From Pseudomonadota bacterium (GTDB taxonomy: Bacteria > Desulfobacterota > Desulfobulbia > Desulfobulbales > Desulfurivibrionaceae): a DNA stretch of 64,000 nt. The number at the start of each line of letters is the position of its first letter. The first letter of the stretch is position 1. Under the pieces are notes generated by a model that made no database searches, was not told the origin of the DNA, and saw only the letters and a program-made list of their open reading frames with translations. Both the position numbers and the translations under genes were made by a program. This document shows, in pieces, positions 60,175 to 64,000 of the stretch. The DNA is taken from NCBI GenBank assembly GCA_018830485.1, contig JAHJRQ010000012.1, positions 124,001 to 188,000 of the forward strand, in the 5' to 3' direction.

Positions 60175-60594
60175 ATGCATCCAGGTTATTCAAGCATCCT
60201 GATTGTCGACAATGCTGAATTTATCCGCATGATTGCGCGGTTGCGCCTGGAGGGGGCCGGAGTTCCGCCAAAAAACATCCATGAAGCGGAAAACGGACAG
60301 GTTGCATACGACCTTGTGGTCGCACAGGGGATAAAGAACATCCTCTGCGATTATGAAATGGCGGTTATGGACGGCATAGAATTGGCCACCAAGCTCCTCA
60401 TCATAGAGCAGCGGCAGGATATTCGCTTTGTCCTCTTCAGCGGCACCCCCCTGGCGAAAATCACGGCAGCGCTGGCCGGAACCGGATTGAATATTCCGGT
60501 TATCCCCAAAACACGGCTCAGGGAAAACTGGAGCGCGGCAGACTTCATCAGCGCCTGGTTCCCGGAACTGACCAGCACCCTGTCACGGCAATAA
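60175..60594 (+). CDS. Single-domain response regulator (CheY-like)
   Basis: A 139-residue receiver. The phospho-Asp is residue 59 in NILCDYEM; the conserved Lys is in IPKTRL near 120. The region around the usual Thr/Ser is FSGTP. The C-terminus is short and carries no output domain. It is 76 bases after the receiver-Hpt gene and could be its phosphate partner. Confidence 0.88.
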   Translation: MHPGYSSILIVDNAEFIRMIARLRLEGAGVPPKNIHEAENGQVAYDLVVAQGIKNILCDYEMAVMDGIELATKLLIIEQRQDIRFVLFSGTPLAKITAALAGTGLNIPVIPKTRLRENWSAADFISAWFPELTSTLSRQ

Positions 60595-60704
60595 AGAAAA
60601 TGCTGCTCATTCCCAAACCTGCCGATATGTATTATAATAACAATACGCAAAATTGACCGATTCCCGCTTCCGAAGCGCAAAACCTGTATCCCTGGGGGGG
60701 TTGC

Positions 60705-61079
60705 ATGAAGATACTCATTGTTGATGATGAAATAACCGCCAGAACCATTCTCAAGAATCACCTGCTCCAGCATATGCCTGGGTGCCAGCTTTTTGAGGCG
60801 GCAAACGGCACCGAGGCAATATTCCGCTACCTCAAATACCAGCCGGATGTAGTTCTCCTCGATCTCATCATGCCGGTGGTGGATGGCGAAACCTTTCTCA
60901 CCATCATTGAAGACGCCTTCCAAAAAGGCTTTCTCAAAAAAGAGCCAAAGGTCGTCGTCATCACCAGCTTTGACGACCCAGGGAAACTGCTTGAGGTTTC
61001 CGGCCGGCCGTCGGTGGAAACGGTTATCCCCAAGCCCATCACCCAGGCCACCATCGAACGGCTGAAAACCCTGTTGTAA
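60705..61079 (+). CDS. Single-domain response regulator (CheY-like)
   Basis: A 124-residue receiver with VDDE at 6-9, Asp53 in VLLDLIMP, a switch Thr/Ser region VVITS near 90 and Lys near 111 (IPKPIT). No output domain. A GGGGGGG ribosome site is next to the ATG. A TATAAT at 60633-60638 may be its own -10 element. It is the third receiver in a row without a kinase gene. Confidence 0.9.
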   Translation: MKILIVDDEITARTILKNHLLQHMPGCQLFEAANGTEAIFRYLKYQPDVVLLDLIMPVVDGETFLTIIEDAFQKGFLKKEPKVVVITSFDDPGKLLEVSGRPSVETVIPKPITQATIERLKTLL

Positions 61080-61176
61080 CCGGATGTTTTGACCGTGTTC
61101 GACCGGGCCAGCCATTCCCTGCACCAGAAAGTGCAATTGCTCTATTTTATTCCCGCAATCTCCCCTTGATTTTTTT

Positions 61177-61207
61177 TTGATGACGACTTGCCCCGATCCA
61201 CTATAAT
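61177..61207 (+). promoter_or_regulatory. Promoter of the aldolase gene
   Basis: A perfect TATAAT (61202-61207) lies 48 bases upstream of the start codon. The best -35 match is TTGATG at 61177-61182, giving a long 19-base spacer. An AAGGAGG ribosome site follows at 61241-61247. Confidence 0.6.
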
Positions 61208-61254
61208 AGCGCCAGATCCCCAACAGACTCCCCCCACACCAAGGAGGTTCCATC

Positions 61255-62538
61255 ATGTGTGTTCCCCATACGGATTTTGAAAAGGCTCTCGCCGTCGGCA
61301 GACCGCCCAATATTGTTAAACTGTTCCCCAATTCCAAGGCCCTGATCGTCAGCGGCAAGGTCATCGACCGGGCCATGATTGCCAAAGGCAAGGCCATGAC
61401 CATCGCTGCCAACGGCCGCAACAACTTCATCATCCGCGGGGCCCTGCTTGCCGCGCAACGGGCCAACGCCGCGATCATCATCGAGATCGCCCGCTCCGAA
61501 GGCGGGGCCAAGGCCTACTGCCCGGTAAATTACTGGAACATGGCCATGCAGGTGGACCAGGCCATGAACGAGCTGGGCATCACCGTGCCGGTGGCCATCC
61601 ATGCCGATCATTACGGAATCAAGAAGGAAACGGACCTTGATTTCGCCAAGGTGGAGATCCCCACCATCTTCGAGGCGGGCATCACCTCCATTGCCATCGA
61701 CGCCTCGCATCTGCCGGACGATAAGAACCTTTTAACCAACCTGGCCCTGGCCCAGTTGGTGCCGGATTGGGCAGGGCTTGAAACCGAGATCGGGGAGATC
61801 AAGGGCGACCAGGGCCTTTCCACCCCGGCGGAAGCGCTTTTCCTTATCCAGGGGCTCAACGCCCACAACATCTTCCCCGACTGGATCGCCTTGAACAACG
61901 GCACCACCCACGGCATAGAAGAAAGCGGCCAGGGCATCCAGGTGGGTCTCACCGCCGAAGTCCATGCCAAGCTGGCCCCGTATCACATCTCCGGCGCCCA
62001 GCACGGCACCTCGGGCAACAGCTCGGAAAGGCTGCGGGAGATCGCCGCCAAGACCTCCACCACCAAGGCCAATGTGGCCACGGCCCTGCAGATGGTTTCC
62101 TGGGGCTTGCAGGTGAACGACTACGGCAACGCCATCCTTGATGCCGACGGCAACTTCATCAAGGTGAAGGATGCCGGAGTCACCGAAGCCATGTGGCGGG
62201 AGATGGTTGATTACGCCGAGGCGAACGGCTGGAAAAAGGGCAACTACAAGAGCCTCAACCTGCCCTTTGAACCGAAACTCATGGGACAGCCCAAGGCAGT
62301 CCGGGAACGGATGGTGCAGCGGGTGGAGGAGTTTGTCTACAATCTGCTGGTCAATGTCTTCAACGCCCAGGACAGCGCGCCTCTGGGAATCAAAGCCATC
62401 CTGGAGAAAGGATCATACGACATGGGACCCAAGGTTGGCCGCATTGAGGATCCGGCCGAATGGACCGGAGAAAAGATAGCCCGTCGCGCAGCCAACCTCG
62501 GCACCGACAAAGGTCCGGAAGGTGATTTCGACGATTGA
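61255..62538 (+). CDS. fba: Class II fructose-bisphosphate aldolase
   Basis: A 427-residue zinc aldolase of the long class II subgroup. The zinc and active-site motifs are AIHADHYG near 121-128, NNGTTHG near 222-228 (substrate phosphate and zinc His) and SGAQHGTSG near 244-252. It catalyses fructose 1,6-bisphosphate cleavage or formation in glycolysis and gluconeogenesis. It has its own promoter, an AAGGAGG site 7 bases from ATG and its own terminator. Confidence 0.93.
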   Translation: MCVPHTDFEKALAVGRPPNIVKLFPNSKALIVSGKVIDRAMIAKGKAMTIAANGRNNFIIRGALLAAQRANAAIIIEIARSEGGAKAYCPVNYWNMAMQVDQAMNELGITVPVAIHADHYGIKKETDLDFAKVEIPTIFEAGITSIAIDASHLPDDKNLLTNLALAQLVPDWAGLETEIGEIKGDQGLSTPAEALFLIQGLNAHNIFPDWIALNNGTTHGIEESGQGIQVGLTAEVHAKLAPYHISGAQHGTSGNSSERLREIAAKTSTTKANVATALQMVSWGLQVNDYGNAILDADGNFIKVKDAGVTEAMWREMVDYAEANGWKKGNYKSLNLPFEPKLMGQPKAVRERMVQRVEEFVYNLLVNVFNAQDSAPLGIKAILEKGSYDMGPKVGRIEDPAEWTGEKIARRAANLGTDKGPEGDFDD

Positions 62539-62574
62539 GGCCTGTCACCTACAGCGTTACCTGCATTAACCTCC

Positions 62575-62608
62575 CGCCGCTGGTCCTGTGACCGGCGGCG
62601 TTTTTTTT
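62575..62608 (+). terminator. Intrinsic terminator of the aldolase gene
   Basis: An 11-base GC-rich stem with one G-U pair (CGCCGCTGGTC and GACCGGCGGCG), a 4-base loop CTGT and eight T. It lies 37 bases after the stop codon. Confidence 0.92.
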
Positions 62609-62644
62609 GAAGCCTGGTGAAACTCTTGCAAAATGCTGTGTTAT

Positions 62645-62724
62645 GCTTCGACCGGCTCAGCATGAACGGAAAAACAATAATGATTTCAGGAAAATACCGT
62701 TCGCCCTGAGCCTGTCGAAAGGGC
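62645..62724. repeat. Imperfect inverted repeat of the TTCGACAGG family
   Basis: The left arm starts GCTTCGACCGGCTCAGCATG and the right arm is CCGTTCGCCCTGAGCCTGTC, complementary at most positions, about 27 bases apart. It is related to 3837-3912. It lies between the aldolase terminator and the end of the membrane protein gene. Confidence 0.7.
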
Positions 62725-62753
62725 TTTCCCTCTTTTTTTGCAAGAGGCTCCGG

Positions 62754-63230
62754 TTACAGAACAAATCCACCGAGCCAGAACACCGCCATGCAGAGAAAGG
62801 GCAGGACACTATAGGAAAGCAGGACATCCTTGATCGGATAGTTGAAATCAAAAACACGCAGGCTGAAGGCCGCGCCGTACAGCCAGGCGTACAGGACAAC
62901 AGAGAGGGCGCCTCCGGCCTCCAGCCAGAGATTCACCCCGGGAGTATCAAACCAGAAGAGCAGGGAGGCCAGGCTCATGGCGCAAAGAAGAAGCTGCGCC
63001 AGTCCATTCACCACCTTGGCCATTATATAGAGGATATTAAAAAAACCAATTCCGCCGAAAAGCAGCGACGCGCACACCAGGGCGAGAGCCCCGAGCAGGC
63101 CGGAAGCGAGAAACACTGTTTGATGGGCGGCAAGAAGGGCGACCAACTGGGCAAGCGCCTCGGAAGAGGTGAGCTCGGCGAGATGGAGAACCGCAACCAC
63201 GCAGCCGGAAATAAAGAAATATCGGCCCAT
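62754..63230 (-). CDS. Small polytopic membrane protein downstream of a P-II-like gene
   Basis: A 158-residue protein with about five membrane helices (near 5-20, 28-58, 62-88, 100-120 and 134-157). I recognise no named family. It starts 41 bases after the P-II-like gene on the same strand, so they are likely co-transcribed. P-II proteins commonly act on a membrane protein coded next to them, so this may be the target; that is inference. Confidence 0.7.
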   Translation of the reverse strand: MGRYFFISGCVVAVLHLAELTSSEALAQLVALLAAHQTVFLASGLLGALALVCASLLFGGIGFFNILYIMAKVVNGLAQLLLCAMSLASLLFWFDTPGVNLWLEAGGALSVVLYAWLYGAAFSLRVFDFNYPIKDVLLSYSVLPFLCMAVFWLGGFVL

Positions 63231-63271
63231 CTATGCACACACCATATGCGTTGATCCAGCCAGCCGGGGAC

Positions 63272-63589
63272 TCATTTGTCCACAAAGCCGATGGCGCGGT
63301 CAAGTTTATGGAGGAATGCGAAACCCTGCCCTTTTTTCTCAAGGCCAGCCGCCTTGACCACTGCGTCAAATACCGCGTCGGTCTGTTCATTCTTGGTGAT
63401 GATCAGAATGATTTCCTTTTCCGGCTTGATGAACATCCCGGCAAAGCCGAGTTTTTCACGGATGCCGGTACCGCGGCCATAATAGAGGGTCGCCCCTTCC
63501 GCGCCGGCTTCCATGGCCGCCTTCACCACCCGGTCTGCCTCGCCGCGCTGAACTATACAGGTTATCAGGTTCGGATTCACATTTTCCAT
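63272..63589 (-). CDS. P-II family signalling protein
   Basis: A 105-residue protein of the P-II superfamily. The fold is supported by the ITCIVQRGEADRVV start, the GATLYYGRGTG strand-loop near 32-42 and the KPEKEIILIITK segment near 55-66. The T-loop has no Tyr at the uridylylation position, and the usual GlnB signature is absent, so it is not a standard GlnB or GlnK. A GGGGGATG site precedes ATG 63589; ATG 63697 is not supported. It probably senses a nucleotide and acts on the membrane protein downstream. Confidence 0.8.
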   Translation of the reverse strand: MENVNPNLITCIVQRGEADRVVKAAMEAGAEGATLYYGRGTGIREKLGFAGMFIKPEKEIILIITKNEQTDAVFDAVVKAAGLEKKGQGFAFLHKLDRAIGFVDK

Positions 63590-63794
63590 ACATCCCCCTT
63601 CTCTGCTGAAATGCCGAAGCGGCATCCCAGAACGAAATTGACACCGGTCAATTTCCAAAATATAGTGCGGTTGTAAGATTAAGTATCGAGTGGGCACACG
63701 TTGTTGTCAAGAAATCTTGGCCTCCGCGCAAAAAAATATCCTTTCCCGGGGAGGTTGCTTCCCCTGTTTTTTCCGAGAGCTTCGCAACCCAGTC

Positions 63795-64000
63795 ATGGAA
63801 AATTTCATTCTCACGGTTTCTTTTTTGCTCATGGGCATGGGATTGCGCCGTCTTCCCAGTTTCCCCAAGGAAACCGCGCAGGTGCTCAACCTGTTTGCCA
63901 TTACCCTTTCCCTTCCCGCCCTTATCCTGCTCAAGGTCCCGCAGCTTGCTTTTTCCGGGGACATCCTTGTGCCGGTCATCATGCCCTGGGGTATGCTCGC
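63795..64000 (+). CDS. AEC family transporter, N-terminal part
   Basis: The first 68 residues are visible; the rest is beyond the window. Two hydrophobic segments are seen (FILTVSFLLMGMGLR and VLNLFAITLSLPALIL), with the LPSFPKE loop between them. The order and the LSLPALILLKVPQL stretch fit the auxin efflux carrier family, which moves malonate, malate or related acids in bacteria. It reads away from the P-II gene across about 200 bases. Confidence 0.75.
   Translation, partial: MENFILTVSFLLMGMGLRRLPSFPKETAQVLNLFAITLSLPALILLKVPQLAFSGDILVPVIMPWGML

Noticed and set aside
1-64000. tRNA, rRNA, transposase and integrase genes
   Set aside because: None was recognised by eye in the intergenic stretches or among the frames; small RNAs other than the riboswitch cannot be excluded.

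Overview
The window is GC-rich (roughly 58-60% by eye) and densely coded, with short operons on both strands. The gene content suggests an anaerobic member of Desulfobacterota, most like Desulfobulbales. The signs are an FmdE protein paired with a MoeA-like protein, a large corrinoid-scavenging operon, an ADP-forming acetate-CoA ligase with an Acu-type regulatory set, many small Cys-rich proteins, and many two-component and c-di-GMP proteins. This placement is inference from family content; no rRNA or other marker is present.

Layout. (1) 1-7441: a two-directional periplasmic/metal-handling cluster. A signal-peptide beta-propeller protein with one c-type heme motif (4966-6141) and an FtsX-type permease (6248-7441) read rightwards. 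An ABC ATPase, a TlpA-like lipoprotein, NosL, a small anchored His-rich protein, a second permease, a second ATPase and a Cys-containing membrane protein (cut by the window edge) read leftwards. The control region between them holds several repeats and palindromes. (2) 7508-18541: a cobalamin riboswitch with an intrinsic terminator, then btuB-type receptor, an exported BtuF-CbiZ fusion, TonB, CbiA, BtuF, BtuC, BtuD, FmdE and a MoeA-like protein, mostly coupled by overlapping starts. (3) 18612-30792: housekeeping and signalling genes, including ArfB, a DksA/TraR-type protein, a TPR-methyltransferase, an M20 amidohydrolase, a V4R sensor with a diguanylate cyclase, a Bax-like glucosaminidase and topoisomerase IV (ParC/ParE).

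(4) 30793-36030: an accessory island. It has a lone AT-rich gene in an integron-cassette-like setting, a MazEF module, two near-identical DUF3024 genes in direct orientation flanking a zeta-type kinase, a DUF4143 AAA ATPase, and broken pieces of RhuM and Fic genes. Inverted repeats are frequent here. (5) 36082-53362: a mixed set with an M3 peptidase, SUI1/YciH, a GIY-YIG protein, CheX, a DUF255 thioredoxin-like protein, an unrecognised 697-residue protein with a CCHC zinc knuckle, a pirin, small Cys-rich proteins (one frame contains an internal TGA), a multi-domain histidine kinase with its response regulator, a ClC channel and a dNTPase.

(6) 53614-62538: AcuC-like deacetylase, AcuB-like CBS protein, ADP-forming acetate-CoA ligase and a CoA-transferase with a C-terminal GNAT domain form one tight operon, followed by three response regulators and a class II aldolase. 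(7) 62754-64000: a P-II-like protein with a small membrane protein, and the start of an AEC-family transporter. No tRNA, rRNA, CRISPR array, transposase gene or integrase gene was seen.
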